The notes: generated by a model from the sequence alone, not told the origin. A DNA stretch of 64,000 nucleotides from Cupriavidus sp. D39 (GCF_026627925.1 NZ_JAPNLE010000007.1:682001-746000); one strand, 5' to 3'; counted from the stretch's first letter, positions 9,893-20,287 are shown. Numbers and translations are program-made.

Positions 9893-10538
9893 TCACTCCC
9901 GTACTACACCAACCCTCGCGATACGGAAGGGGCAACATTTTCTTCCAGCCAAGCCAGGCCGCGTGCCCGTGGCAAAGAGTTGCTTCAGGCCGAGGTCGAC
10001 CCCGACTACAGTCTTACTCGCCGGCGGACCAAGCCCCACTGGCACTTGGACGGTCACGTTCAGGAACCAGCGTCCACGGGCATCTTCACTGAAGTTGCCC
10101 TCCCGCAGGTCGTATTGAGACAGACCGTAGCTGTCCCACAGAGACAGCGTCTGGCCATTGAAACGAACCTGGCCGTTGAGATATTTCAACGCCCCGGTCT
10201 TGAACGGCACCCAGCCGAGGCTACGCCGCGTGCCGCCGCTCACGCGCCAGCGCAACTTGAACTTCTTGAACTGCTTGCGTCGGCGACAATACTCCTGTCC
10301 AATCTTCTGGACGGTATGGCTATGCAGGCCAAGTCCTTCCTTGGTCGCCCCGTCGGTGAACTTCTGCAGCTCGTAGGCGCCGATGAACCGGCGCTCGCGC
10401 TCAAACACGAGCGCGGAGAGCTCGTTGCAATAGTTCCATACGCAGTTCACCTCGCGCGCTTGGGCGCTGAGCCAGGAGGCGTTCCTTGATGCGCAGACGC
10501 AGGACACGGGTAACGGTAGAAGCGGAGGAAGATGCCAT
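9893..10538 (-). pseudogene. IS200/IS605 OrfB (TnpB) N-terminal remnant
   Basis: TnpB proteins are RNA-guided nucleases of IS200/IS605 elements. A start at 10538 (MASSSASTVTRVLRLRIKER, after GGAAG) is one frame away from the body (AQAREVNCVWNYCNELS, SHTVQKIGQEYCRRRKQFKK, GWVPFKTGALKYLNGQVRF), so a base has been lost near 10480. The first RuvC acid is present in VVGVDLGLKQLFATG. Homology then stops near 9960, so the remaining RuvC acids and the zinc finger are missing. No TnpA or guide-RNA end could be identified. Confidence 0.8.
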
Positions 10539-11179
10539 ACCGCGTCTAGGACGCGGTTTTAGCCCTCACGCTGGTTGGCAGTGCGCCGCGTACCCTGAAC
10601 CGAAGAGATTGCGCAGCGTTATCACTGGGTCAAGTATTTCGTTGGCAAGCTTGCACTGATGGACAGGACGCCAATTGACCCCGTCCACTATCGGGTCGCA
10701 TGTCTCGGCGCATCAAGCTGAGGTAGCAGCATCGATTGAGCGCCTGTCTGTGCCCCCTGCACAATACAGGGAGACGGGCGTCAGAGTCGGCTAGCACGCT
10801 AGTTCTTCGTGGTCGTCGGTTGCATCTTGCCACCCATCCCATTAGGTTTCCCGCTATCCCTCCTGACGAAATTCCGCAGCGCAGCATCGGGAGCATCGCG
10901 GCATCGACGCGCACACAATGGCGCACTCAATTCCAGGAATAGTCTGCCGATAGTGGATGAATGGGTCGGTGCGGACGACAAGTGGGCAGTCGCCGCGAAG
11001 CCCTCCACCGGTCACGGCGTAGGCTAACGGTGAACGATTGAGGAACAACCTTGAGTGGCGTAACCACAGCCTGCTCTGTTAATCTCACACAATTTTGTGT
11101 AGCTGCGACGACCTCGCAGCGAGCACCAAACAAGCTCTCGCCAATAAGAGCGACATTGCAACGGGAACGGGGAGCAGGG
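10539..11179. other. Intergenic, no recognised gene
   Basis: No reading frame resembles a known family. The region probably includes the H-NOX promoter, but I cannot point to a convincing -35/-10 pair. Confidence 0.4.
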
Positions 11180-11731
11180 ATGAAGGGGATAGTTTTCAAT
11201 TTGCTGGAAGAGGTGGTCATCCGGCACCATGGTGAGGACGCGTGGGATTCCCTGCTGGAAGGCGCGGACTTGGACGGCGCTTACACTTCCCTTGGCAGCT
11301 ATCCCGATGACGATATCTACAAACTCGTCGGCGTCGCTGCCCAGACGTTGGACATGACCCCGTTTGCCACCCTGCGCTGGTTCGGACGCGAGGCGATGCC
11401 TTTACTTGCCAGCCGCTATCCTACCTACTTTTGCGCCCACACCACGACTCGCCCGTTCGTGCTCAGCGTCAATTCCATAATTCACCCCGAGGTCCGCAAG
11501 GTCTACCCGGGTGCGGACGTCCCGACCTTCGGCTTCCGCGAGGAACCGGACGGGTCGCTGCTGATGACCTACCGTTCCGCGCGGCGTCTGTGCGCACTGG
11601 CGCAAGGTTTTGTCGAAGGCGCGGCCGACCACTTTGGGGAAGCGCTGAGTTTTGACCACCTCCAATGCATGCATCAAGGTGACCAGACCTGTCAGTGTCG
11701 GATTAGCTTCCTTGGCAAGAAGGCGAGCTAA
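11180..11731 (+). CDS. H-NOX heme sensor protein
   Basis: A 183-residue stand-alone heme nitric oxide/oxygen-binding domain. The proximal heme ligand is His102 in NSIIHPEVRKVYPGA, and the heme-propionate motif Y-x-S-x-R is Tyr131, Ser133 and Arg135 in MTYRSARRL. These match the numbering of well-studied bacterial H-NOX proteins. ATG 11180 has GGAGCAGGG upstream, and the family N-terminus MKGIVFNLLEEVV fits exactly. It abuts a GGDEF-EAL gene (start 0-6 bases after its stop), the arrangement in which H-NOX binds NO and controls a partner cyclic-di-GMP enzyme. Cytosolic. Confidence 0.92.
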   Translation: MKGIVFNLLEEVVIRHHGEDAWDSLLEGADLDGAYTSLGSYPDDDIYKLVGVAAQTLDMTPFATLRWFGREAMPLLASRYPTYFCAHTTTRPFVLSVNSIIHPEVRKVYPGADVPTFGFREEPDGSLLMTYRSARRLCALAQGFVEGAADHFGEALSFDHLQCMHQGDQTCQCRISFLGKKAS

Positions 11732-13746
11732 GTGACCATGAACAGCGTTCAGCAGCTTGAGGTGGAGACCGAAAAACTGCGCCGGCGGCTCCAGCGTGAG
11801 CGCAAGGCGCGCATTGAGGCGGAAATCATCGCTGAGAAAGGGCTTCGCGAGCTCTATGAAAAACAACAGCAACTGCAGTTGTTGGAGGCCGTCGCAGACG
11901 CGGCCAACCAAGCGATATCCGTCGCCGATGCGCTTCAGTTTGCCGTACGTACGGTTTGCCAGTTCACCGGCTGGCAGGTTGGGCACGCGTACCTTGTGGA
12001 TGGCACCGGGGGCGAGCCACGCCTGCTCTCGACGTCCATCTGGCATGGCGTCGAGGACGAGCGCTTTCATGATTTCTACCAAGCCACCGAGGCCGTGGAC
12101 TTTCGGACCGGCGTTGGCTTGCCTGGTCGCGTACTAGCCAGCGCAGCGCCGGCATGGGTCATGGACATCGCCCGGGACCCCCATTTCTCCCGCGCCGGCG
12201 TGGCTGAGCGGGTTGGGTTGCAGGCCGCCGCTGCCTTCCCGGTGCTACTGGGCAGTGAAGTGACGGCGGTCCTTGAGTTCTTTGCCGACCGCGTGCTGGA
12301 ACCGAACGAAAGGCTGCTGCACCTGATGGCGCAAGTTGGTACCCAACCGGGGCGAGTGGTCGAGCGCAAGCGTGCTGAAGACCAATTGATTCACGATGCC
12401 TTCCACGACGCGCTTACCGGCCTGCCCAACCGCGCATTGTTTGCCGACCGACTGGCCCGTGCGGTTGCTCGCAGTATTCGCCATCAAGAAGTTACATTTG
12501 CAGTGCTCTTTGTCGACTTGGACCGTTTCAGTTGGTCAACGACAGCCTCGGTCATCTGGCCGGCGACACCCTCATCATCCAGGTAGCGGGTCGCATGGCA
12601 AGCTGTCTGCGTGAAAGCGATACGCTGGCTCGGATGGGGGGCGATGAATTCACGATTCTGCTGGACAGCGTGGCCGACGTGAATGACGCGGTACGCATGA
12701 CCGAACGATTGATGCGGGCCTTCGAAGCGCCTTTCCTGATAGAAGGCGAGGAGCTCTACGCGAGCGCCAGCATCGGCATCGCCATCAGTTCCTTGGGCTA
12801 CGAATCGGCCGAGGAAATTCTTCGGCATGCGGACCTGGCGATGTATCGGGCCAAAACGCTGGGCAAGAGCCGCTACGAAGTCTACGACCACACCATGCAC
12901 GAGCATGCCGTGAGTCGCCTTGCACTGGAAACCAGCCTGCGGCGTGCCCTGCAGAATAATGAGTTTGTCCTGCACTACCAGCCCGTCGTCACCTTGGACA
13001 ATGAGGAAATTGTCGGTGTGGAAGCGTTGGTGCGCTGGCGCAAGTCGGAAACGGAGCTGGTCTATCCCGCCGACTTCATCCAGGTGGCAGAAGATACCGG
13101 CCTGATTCTGTTCCTCGGCATGTGGGTGCTGCGCGAGGCTTGCAAAACGATGGCCCACTGGCACAAGGAGTATCCGCGTACGCCCGCATTGACGGTCAGC
13201 ATCAATGTCTCCGCGCGACAGTTTGCCCAGCACGACTTTGTTCAGCATGTGGGCAGAGTGTTATCGGACACCGGCATCAATCCAGGCACTGTCAGGCTGG
13301 AGATTACGGAGAGCATTACCATGGTGGATTCGGAACGGACCGTCGCCGTCCTCACGCAACTGCGTGAACTAGGGGTGCGAATCAGCATCGACGATTTCGG
13401 CACGGGTTACTCCTCACTCAGCTACCTGCACCGCTTCCCGCTGGATATTTTGAAGATTGACCGGTCCTTTGTGGCTCAGCTCGACCGTGGCCATGAAGGC
13501 TTGCAAGTTGTGCAGACCATCATGAGCTTGGCTCGCAACCTCGGCATCGAGGTCGTCGCCGAGGGTACCGAAACGCAGAAGCACGTGACGCATCTCAAGT
13601 CGCTGGGCTGCGACTTCGGACAAGGCTATTTTTTCTCCAAACCACTGGAGTCGGTCGCCCTCGCTGCGCTGCTGGAGGCGCGAAGCCCCCAGGATGCCCA
13701 GGCGACGCTTAATGTGGATGCGTGTGATGCTTCCGCACCCCGTTGA
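11732..13746 (+). pseudogene. GAF-GGDEF-EAL cyclic-di-GMP enzyme (H-NOX partner), one-base frameshift
   Basis: Order: coiled coil (residues 5-50), GAF domain (about 50-205, LLEAVADAANQAISV...), GGDEF domain with intact active site (ARMGGDEFTILL), then EAL domain with VGVEALVRW, DDFGTGYSSL, LKIDRSFV and QGYFFSKPL. Both catalytic motifs are canonical, so synthesis and hydrolysis of cyclic-di-GMP are both possible. Near 12528 VDLDRF is followed by SWSTTA instead of KLVNDSLGH. TTCAGTTG lacks one A relative to TTCAAGTTG, and total length is one base short of a multiple of three. If that base is a consensus error the protein is about 671 residues and intact. Start is GTG 11732 or ATG 11738, translationally coupled to H-NOX. 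Confidence 0.9.
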
Positions 13747-14166
13747 GCGCCCAATAAAGCGACTCGAAGCCTCGGGCTTACCTCAACAGTAGAGGGACAG
13801 TTCCATGCTCTGACCTTTGGAATTGGATGCAGCATTTTGGAAGTGCGGCCCATCTTCTTGCCAAGCGCCTCACCGCCGCGGCCACAGGTTTGCACTTCCC
13901 CACGCGGCAGCAGTCGACGGTTGGCCGTAACCCTCCCGCAGTCTCCCCCACTGCTTCTTCCCTTAGCCATAGGAAGACAAGTAACAACTAGGGTGCGCCC
14001 CCAAGAGGGTGCGCTGCAAGGCAGCCGATTTCAGAAGTCCAAGTCTGCAGACAGGCACAGTAACGGATAAGGCAGCCGGCAATCATGGCTCGCCCAGCCT
14101 GTACGGAAGACGGGCCAACTTGGGATATCGGATAATTGACAACATTCTTGAGGGGGAAGAAAGCCA
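13747..14166. other. Intergenic, no recognised gene
   Basis: No frame is convincing. It separates the H-NOX pair from the Cache-domain gene and probably holds the latter's promoter. Confidence 0.4.
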
Positions 14167-15638
14167 GTGCGTTGGTCCCTGAAAACTCGTGCCGCGGTGG
14201 CGACCGCGCTCGTCGTTGCGCTTGTCATCATGGTGCTGGCTGTCGTCGCTCAGTATTACGCCTACACCAGCCTCAAAGAAGTGCTTCAATCGCAACAAGA
14301 GGAAAGGGTCAAGCTGGTGGCGGAACGGCTCGATGACCAGTTCGAAGGACGCACCGTCGTCTTGCGCCGCCTGGCTCGCTTGCTCACGCCGATATTGGAA
14401 CGGCCTCCTGGGGAGCTAAAAGCTTGACCGCCCAAGCGGTTTCCATCCCCGAGGCCTTCAATACGGTGGCCTTGGTTTGGCCAAATGGTGACGTCGCCTT
14501 CAACACGGCGATGCCCGAAGACCGGCAGGTGAATGTGGCTGACCGCGACTACCTCCGCCAAATCGTACAAGGCGCATCCATCGCCGTTTCTGAGCCGATA
14601 GTAAGTCGGGCAACAGGCGCACCGGCCGTGTTTATGGCTGTCCCGCTACGGTCGGGGGATGGTCAACTACGTGCCGTTGTCGTGGGTGGACTGCACCTTC
14701 TCCGGGAGAACTTCCTGCAAGAGCTTGCCCACGACCGAATTGGTGCGACCGGTACTTATTGCCTCGTTTCATCGGGCGACAACCCTCGTTACGTCATCCA
14801 TACCGACCTTTCGAAGCTACTCTCGAAAGCGAAGGCGACCGGTGAGTTGTGTGACACACAGTTGCCATCACCGCCAACGTGGGAGTTTGTTTGGCCAACC
14901 CAGCCCATTGTTGCGCGGTATCTACTTGAGACCACCGGCTGGGAGATTATTGGAACATTCCCCGCAAAGGAGGCCTTCGCACCTCTGACGGACGTGAGAT
15001 ACAAGGTAATGCTGGCGGCCGGCATTGCACTGGCTAGCGCGGTGCTGCTGATGTGGCTGGTTGTTCGGCGTCTGCTGGTCCCGTTGGAGCGCCTGCACCA
15101 GGTAGTTCAACAAAGCGCGACGGACTTTTCCGCCCATAGGGCCCTACCTATCACCAGGAAGGACGAAATCGGCGACCTAGCAATGACATTCTCGCTCTTG
15201 ATGCATCAGCTCTCCGAGCGAGAGGCTGCGCTGCACGAAGCCAAGGATTCGGCGCATGAAAGCCAGAAGCGCATTCAGGCTATCGCCAACCATCTTCCGG
15301 ACCTCGTTTCCTATGTCGGCGTCGACGAACGCTATGTGTATGTCAACGAGGCCTATGAGCGGAGGTTCGGCCTCTCAACGGCCCAGATGGTCGGCCTATC
15401 CATTCAGGAACTTTGGGGTGCCCCTGCATATGCCGACGTGAAACCCTATCTCGACAGAGCATTCGCCGGAGCATCGGTCACGTTTGACAGAGAATTCAGA
15501 GATGGAAGCGGATGTCTGGAGGTGAGCTATCAACCCGCCTGGAACGATGCGGAGGATACCGTCGTAGGCCTGCACATCTGCGAGGCAAGGTCCCAAAGGA
15601 CTGCAAGCTTCACAGATTCGCAAGCTGTAGTCATCTGA
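14167..15638 (+). pseudogene. dCache-HAMP-PAS membrane sensor, one-base frameshift
   Basis: GTG 14167 begins an N-terminal membrane helix (ATALVVALVIMVLAVVAQ). A periplasmic double-Cache domain follows (VNVADRDYLRQIVQG, SEPIVSRATGAPAVFMAVPL), then a second helix (VMLAAGIALASAVLLMWLVV), HAMP (PLERLHQVVQQ...DEIGDLAMTF) and PAS (IANHLPDLVSYVGVDERYVYVNEAYERRFG). The frame breaks at 14425 (GELKA-stop), and the remainder continues from TTG 14424. Length is one base short of a multiple of three. It ends after PAS without kinase, GGDEF or MCP domain, so the output domain is missing or was never present. Neighbouring cyclic-di-GMP genes suggest related signalling. Confidence 0.8.
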
Positions 15639-15653
15639 GGCAAAAGAATGCCC

Positions 15654-15682
15654 GCCCTTCGTTACCGCGAAGGGCTTTTTCT
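15654..15682 (+). terminator. Rho-independent terminator
   Basis: GCCCTTCG at 15654-15661 pairs with CGAAGGGC at 15668-15675 around a six-base loop, followed by TTTTTCTTT. It lies 16 bases after the Cache-PAS stop. Confidence 0.8.
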
Positions 15683-15739
15683 TTCCGATGGTTCACCATC
15701 ACTTCGTCGCGCGCCAGCAGTTGGGATGGCACCTATACT

Positions 15740-17215
15740 CATCTCCTTATACAGAAGTCATGAGTCCTCAGCCCGTAGCGCCAGGATCATGAACGCAGCA
15801 TCCATGGTTCGCTGCATGCCGATCCAGATCGTTTTGGCGCCGGGCTCGCCATCACACTTGCGGCCCAGGAAACCACCCAGTGACGCGATCAAGCGGATCA
15901 TTTGATTGAGCGTGACGGGCGTCTTTGGGCGCGCCTTCTTCGCGAGTAGATACGCGCCTCGTATCTCATCGGCATCAAAGAATAGCGACGCGTCCAGGTC
16001 AGGGCAGGTTCTGCCCAAACGCATCAGTCGGGCAATGCGCCACGCCACCACCATGTAAAACACCAGGGCCCGTTCCACGCGGTCCATGTGGGATAACTGT
16101 AAAGCTTCCACCTTGCACCCGTTCTTCAGGACATTGAAGAACATCTCAATCTCCCACCGGGCTCGATACCAATCGATCAGCTCGACGACGGCATCTGTAT
16201 CTTGAGCCTCCCGGTTGGTCAGCAGTCGCCACACGACAGGGGTAACGCCTGCCGGAGCGCCGATCTCCTGGGCCACTATGCAGGTGACGGCTGGCCCCGT
16301 CTTACCCGGCAGCTTCACGCGTTGCGCACGTAACTCCTGCTTGACCTCGCGCGCCTTTTGGCCTGCGCGCCCCGGCAGGATGAAGCCGATCTCTCCCAGA
16401 GCTTCGCTGGCGTCTACCGTGTCCCACAGCTTGCCTGCCTCATCAAGGCTGCGGTTGTGTTGGGAACGTATCAGCCAGTCTGCAGGATTGCCGAGCTCAT
16501 TAGCACGCTCCATCATCGCAGCGATATCGCCTTCCCGATCCGCCACGTAGACCAGGCGAGTCTCAGGCAACATCGCGGCCTGTTCTGCAACGCGTTCGTA
16601 GCTTTCAGTCCACCGTACGCTCTCTGTAATACCAACCCGCTGCCCGTTTGCATCCAGCGGCTCCCGGGCCCACATCCAGGCGTCGATCACACCGAGTGGT
16701 TCCCGATCCGGCGTCACAGCGTAGGTCGGATGCAGATACATCCCCCTCTGCGCTTCGTAGCTCAAGGGCCCGAGCCCATCGATCTCCTGGCCGTTAAAAT
16801 TCAACTCGGTTGTGTCTGCAATGCACAGCACCACCGGGAATTGCCGCGCCCGCCCTGCCGTGCGCTCCCAATGCGGCTGCATCATGTCTGTCCACTCGAC
16901 TTCCTCGTTGCCGAGAAATCGATAGGCAGCGATGGTCTCTGCCCAGTCTTCGCATGCGCCAGGAATGCTCGCAGTCGGCCTCGCAGCCAGTCGCTTCAGC
17001 AGCCCCTTCGCCCGTCGGTCCCGCCTTGGATCGCCAAGATCCAGCGCCTCAAATTCTTCGTCCACCCATGCCCCCGACTCGTTGTTCATTCGCGCTCAAA
17101 AAAGCCAGGAGTAAACGCGAATCCGCACGAGTTTACAACCCCTCCCGCCCAAGTCCCATCAAATTCTGGTCGCACTGCGCCCGGTCAGGACGCTGGACTT
17201 TTGTATAAGGAGATG
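15740..17215 (-). mobile_element. Complete IS4-family insertion sequence
   Basis: 1476 bp with terminal inverted repeats CATCTCCTTATACAGAAGTC (left) and, on the other strand, CATCTCCTTATACAAAAGTC (right). It is flanked on both sides by the 9-base duplication ACCTATACT (15731-15739 and 17216-17224), so insertion was simple. It carries one transposase gene. A decayed related end lies at 39937-40000. Confidence 0.95.
15758..17089 (-). CDS. IS4-family (Tn5-like) transposase
   Basis: 443 residues, full length. The N-terminal DNA-binding part is EEFEALDLGDPRRDRRAKGLLKRL. The first catalytic Asp is in VVLCIADTTELNFNG, the second in RLVYVADREGDIAAMM, and the Glu in the YREK-like motif IDWYRARWEIEMFFNVLKNGC. 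The order and the Y(2)R(3)E(6)K spacing fit the IS4 group near IS50/Tn5. The frame is unbroken and lies within perfect ends, so the element may be active. Confidence 0.93.
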   Translation of the reverse strand: MNNESGAWVDEEFEALDLGDPRRDRRAKGLLKRLAARPTASIPGACEDWAETIAAYRFLGNEEVEWTDMMQPHWERTAGRARQFPVVLCIADTTELNFNGQEIDGLGPLSYEAQRGMYLHPTYAVTPDREPLGVIDAWMWAREPLDANGQRVGITESVRWTESYERVAEQAAMLPETRLVYVADREGDIAAMMERANELGNPADWLIRSQHNRSLDEAGKLWDTVDASEALGEIGFILPGRAGQKAREVKQELRAQRVKLPGKTGPAVTCIVAQEIGAPAGVTPVVWRLLTNREAQDTDAVVELIDWYRARWEIEMFFNVLKNGCKVEALQLSHMDRVERALVFYMVVAWRIARLMRLGRTCPDLDASLFFDADEIRGAYLLAKKARPKTPVTLNQMIRLIASLGGFLGRKCDGEPGAKTIWIGMQRTMDAAFMILALRAEDS

Positions 17216-17224
17216 ACCTATACT

Positions 17225-17613
17225 GGGTAGGCTGGATGCGGGAGTCGGGTCTCATTATGGAGCGTCGTCATGCTGGCGGTCACGGTGATTGACCTCCTTA
17301 CGCTCGCCCTGCGTGCCCTCTACCTGCATAGGCACCTCGCCCACAGAGTTGGTTCGACGCCAGGCGAGAGGGCTGCTTAGCTATGAGGTCCGGCGGAGTC
17401 TTTGCATGAAGGCGTTCCCCCTGCGTGTTTCCGGGTACCCTGTGCCCAGAGAGGTCCGTACCCGTGTGCTTCGGTGGCGGACCTATCAACCGTTGGGAAT
17501 GACCCATGTCCATAAGGCGCTTTCTAACCAGCCCCCCTACCGCAGGCAGAACAACAAAGCCACTGACCTGGCTGCGATAGCCACCTGAGCGGTGGCAATG
17601 CGGGGTAACTGAT
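17225..17613. other. Region between IS4 and phaB, no recognised gene
   Basis: Open frames of about 100 residues exist on both strands (17289-17588 plus, 17298-17639 minus), but neither resembles a family I know and they overlap antisense. I treat them as unproven. Confidence 0.35.
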
Positions 17614-17637
17614 GCCGGGCCTACTTGAGGCCCGGGC
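17614..17637 (-). terminator. Possible terminator after phaB
   Basis: GCCGGGCCT pairs with AGGCCCGGGC across a five-base loop just beyond the phaB stop. No clear T run follows on the minus strand, so it may only be a stabilising hairpin. Confidence 0.4.
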
Positions 17638-17645
17638 AAAGCAGC

Positions 17646-18388
17646 TTACTGGAGATGCTGCCCACCGTTGATGGCGATGTTCGCCCCGGTCAAGAAGGCG
17701 GCCTCGCGGGAACACAAGTACACGACCAACCCCGCGACTTCCTCTGGCTTACCCAGGCGGCCAACTGGGATATGCGGAATAACCTTGGTGTCCAGAATTT
17801 CCTGTGGCACAGCCATCACCATCTTGGTGGCGATGAATCCAGGCGAAACAGTGTTGACCGTTACACCATTCTTGGCGACTTCCAGCGCCAGCGATTTCGT
17901 GAAGCCATGCATGCCTGCCTTGGCTGCGGCATAGTTGGTTTGGCCAAAGCCACCTTTCGAGCCGATGATGGATGACACATTGATGATGCGTCCCCAGCCG
18001 CGCTTGACCATCTCATCGCACACCGGCTTTGTCATATTGAACACCGAATCGAGATTGGTCCGCATGACCGCATCCCAATCGACTTTCTCCATCTTTCTGA
18101 AACTCGCGTCTCGCGTAATCCCTGCGTTGTTAATCAGAATATCGATTGGACCTATCTCCTCTCGAATCCTTCCTACACAATTCTGACACGACTTATGGTC
18201 CGCAACGTCAACAGGATAAGCATGAAATCGGCGCTCTTCCGCCGCCATCCGCTCCAGCCAGCTTGCGACGCCGGCGTTGCTAGGGGAATGGGTCACAACC
18301 ACCGTACAACCTGCGTCTTGCAGTTTGGTGCTGATGGCCTCCCCAATCCGCCCATACCTCCTGTTACTACGGCAACCCGCTTCGTCAT
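17646..18388 (-). pseudogene. phaB: Acetoacetyl-CoA reductase, one-base frameshift
   Basis: This NADPH-dependent short-chain dehydrogenase reduces acetoacetyl-CoA to (R)-3-hydroxybutyryl-CoA for polyhydroxyalkanoate synthesis. ATG 18388, with GAGGA upstream, reads MTKRVAVVTGGMGGLG, the cofactor loop typical of PhaB. The frame then breaks: a run of four G near 18345 needs a fifth to continue as EAISTKLQDAGCTVVVTHS. The catalytic Ser-Tyr-Lys is intact (IINVSSIIGSKGGFGQTNYAAAKAG), and the C-terminus FLTGANIAINGGQHLQ is complete. Length is one base short of a multiple of three; corrected, it is about 247 residues, the normal size. It may well be functional if the gap is a sequencing error. Confidence 0.9.
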
Positions 18389-18506
18389 CTCCATTCCTCA
18401 ATGTGCTTTTGTTGCGACCAGCAGAGCGGCTAGCCGACATCTCAAGTTTTTTCTAGTTGTTCCGCAGCACCGTGATGATGTACGGCACTGCGGGGGCCAT
18501 AGTCAG

Positions 18507-19076
18507 TTACGACTTAGCGGCTGGCCGGGAGGTCTGGGCCGGACGATGCTGCACCGCCTTGGCTGCCGCATCTGCAGCGGTATTCAAACTGTCCTCGGCA
18601 ACCTGCACCGCTTGCTTGGTCGTCGATTGCACGGATTCGTACAACGAATTGGTTGCATTGATTGCAGTTTGCACGGCAGCAACCACCGCATCCGAGCCCG
18701 CGGGCCCAGCGTTACCAACGCTTTCCACCAGATTCTGGATGCCACGCTTGCTGGCCTCATAGTGGGCTTCGGCGACCTTGTCGAACTCGGCCCTTGTAGA
18801 CGCCGCGATTTCGAGAAAATGGCGGCGATACGACAAGGACTTTTCGGCCACGGGTTGCAGTAGCTCGATTTGCAATGCCATCAATTCCTGTGGGTCCTTG
18901 ACCGAGAAGGCCCGCTGCATGCCTTCCCGTGTCTCCGCTAACGTGGACCTCATGGTTTGGAGATTCAGCTCAAGCAATCTCTCAAAGCCATCGAAGGCCT
19001 TGCTCGTCAGACCAGCCAAGGTTTCGAGACTTGCCTTCTGCGCTTCCACGATTTTCTCTGGGGAAAACTGGTTCAT
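18507..19076 (-). CDS. phaP: Phasin (PHA granule-associated protein)
   Basis: 189 residues, amphipathic and helical: FSPEKIVEAQKASLETLAGL, FDGFERLLELNLQTMRSTLAETREG, then YRRHFLEIAASTRAEFDKVAEAHYEASKRG. It has an Ala/Pro-rich tail typical of phasin_2 proteins, which coat polyhydroxyalkanoate granules. AAGGAGATGAAAA precedes the ATG. It sits just upstream of phaB on the same strand, with 118 bases between. It looks intact. Confidence 0.9.
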   Translation of the reverse strand: MNQFSPEKIVEAQKASLETLAGLTSKAFDGFERLLELNLQTMRSTLAETREGMQRAFSVKDPQELMALQIELLQPVAEKSLSYRRHFLEIAASTRAEFDKVAEAHYEASKRGIQNLVESVGNAGPAGSDAVVAAVQTAINATNSLYESVQSTTKQAVQVAEDSLNTAADAAAKAVQHRPAQTSRPAAKS

Positions 19077-19253
19077 TTTTCATCTCCTTAGTGCGACCCC
19101 AGCCCTGCGCCATCCGACGACAGCACATTTGAGACCGAGTTCGGTAAAAACGACCGCTGCATGGTAGGCGGTCTTGTGATGCATCTCGACCACGTAGAAC
19201 TTCAGAGCACGGCCGTAATGGGAGGCACCTCCGACGGGAGCCGCGTCAAGGCT

Positions 19254-19487
19254 TCATCGTGAGGCAGGAGCTGTCTGACAAGTTTTTGCGCGGGAACGCC
19301 CGAAGGCCTTGAGGACAACATACCCTTGGAGGGTAACTCGCGGCCGTCTGCAGCTTGGCCCAAGGTTCTCGAGGGTGACGAGCTGATTCTCCAGCAGCGC
19401 CGCCACGTCTTCGACATCTAGGTCGACTTGGTCGGGGGTCTCGTTTACCAGTACGAGTGTGGCGAACTCATGGGGACTCAGCATCAT
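19254..19487 (-). CDS. Small conserved-looking hypothetical protein
   Basis: 77 residues starting MMLSPHEFATLVLVNETPDQ after AGGAGACG, with a Leu-rich acidic helix (LDVEDVAALLENQLVTLENL) and a basic tail (RPRVTLQGYVVLKAFGR). No signal peptide. It is co-directional with and upstream of the phasin, so it may be part of the PHA locus. Function unknown; the tail after KAFGR may be altered by a frameshift. Confidence 0.55.
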   Translation of the reverse strand: MMLSPHEFATLVLVNETPDQVDLDVEDVAALLENQLVTLENLGPSCRRPRVTLQGYVVLKAFGRSRAKTCQTAPASR

Positions 19488-20083
19488 CGTCTCCTAGACT
19501 AACGTCTATGTTTCCTGGGGACTACGACTGCAGTCTGTGGCAGCAAGCCTGGCTTGTGCTCCGACTCTCTTATCTCGCGAACGCGAGTTCTGGCTGGTGC
19601 GACGCTTGTCATCACGCGTCGAAGGGCCATCTTAACTGTACACCACATGAGGTTCAATATGCCTAGAAATCACATATGAAAATACCTACGGTAGATTCTC
19701 GTCCATCTGCCGCACACGGGACGCGCGCTCCCAAGTGTCCGCATATTTATCACAATGTGATACACCAAAAATCCGAGGGGAGAGACGTCATTGCGCCGCC
19801 TGACACGAGGACCACCGCCTACGTTCTCGAATGAACTCAGTGCCTGTGCGGGATGGGTTCGAAGGCAACCAGCCAGGACATCCGCGGCCAAACATTTCGT
19901 TCTTACCTCGTCCTCTTGGACTACGAAGCGCGCGACTCTCGTGGAAAACCCCAGCAAGCGCGTCTTGGCTATAGCCGCCAGATTCAGTTATGCTTGGCGT
20001 CGCAGAGTGCACTCGGTAGAGTGATGTTGCTCACGAGATTCTCACGTTCTGCAATGGCTTCTATTCAGCGATGCGAGGATGAG
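19488..20083. other. Intergenic, no recognised gene
   Basis: AT-richer than its surroundings and without a credible frame. The end nearest 20083 should hold the cold-shock gene promoter and leader. Confidence 0.4.
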
Positions 20084-20287
20084 ATGGCGACGGGAATCGT
20101 GAAGTGGTTCAACAACGAAAAAGGCTCTGGGTTCATCACGCCGGATGGTGGCGGCAAGGATTTGTTTGCGCATCATACGGAAATCCAGGGCACTGGATTC
20201 AAGTCTCTGGAAGAAGGCGCCAGAGTTGAGTTCGAGGTCACGCAAGGCCAAAAGGGTCCGCAGGCTTCCCAGATTCGCAAGCTCTAA
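20084..20287 (+). CDS. CspA-family cold-shock protein
   Basis: 67 residues, the full normal length. RNA-binding motifs are KGSGFITP (RNP1, with Ser replacing the usual Phe/Tyr) and DLFAHHTEI (RNP2, with Ala-His-His replacing Val-His-Phe). It binds single-stranded nucleic acid and loosens RNA structure. GAGGATGAG precedes ATG 20084. Open frame extends upstream, but the family start is clear. The RNP substitutions are mildly unusual. Confidence 0.93.
   Translation: MATGIVKWFNNEKGSGFITPDGGGKDLFAHHTEIQGTGFKSLEEGARVEFEVTQGQKGPQASQIRKL

Noticed and set aside
11051..11179. An N-terminal extension of H-NOX
   Set aside because: The extra 43 residues have no family character, and ATG 11180 has a good ribosome site and fits H-NOX numbering exactly.
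17289..17639. Overlapping 100-residue frames on both strands after the IS4 element
   Set aside because: They are antisense to each other in high-GC DNA, with no family or start signal.
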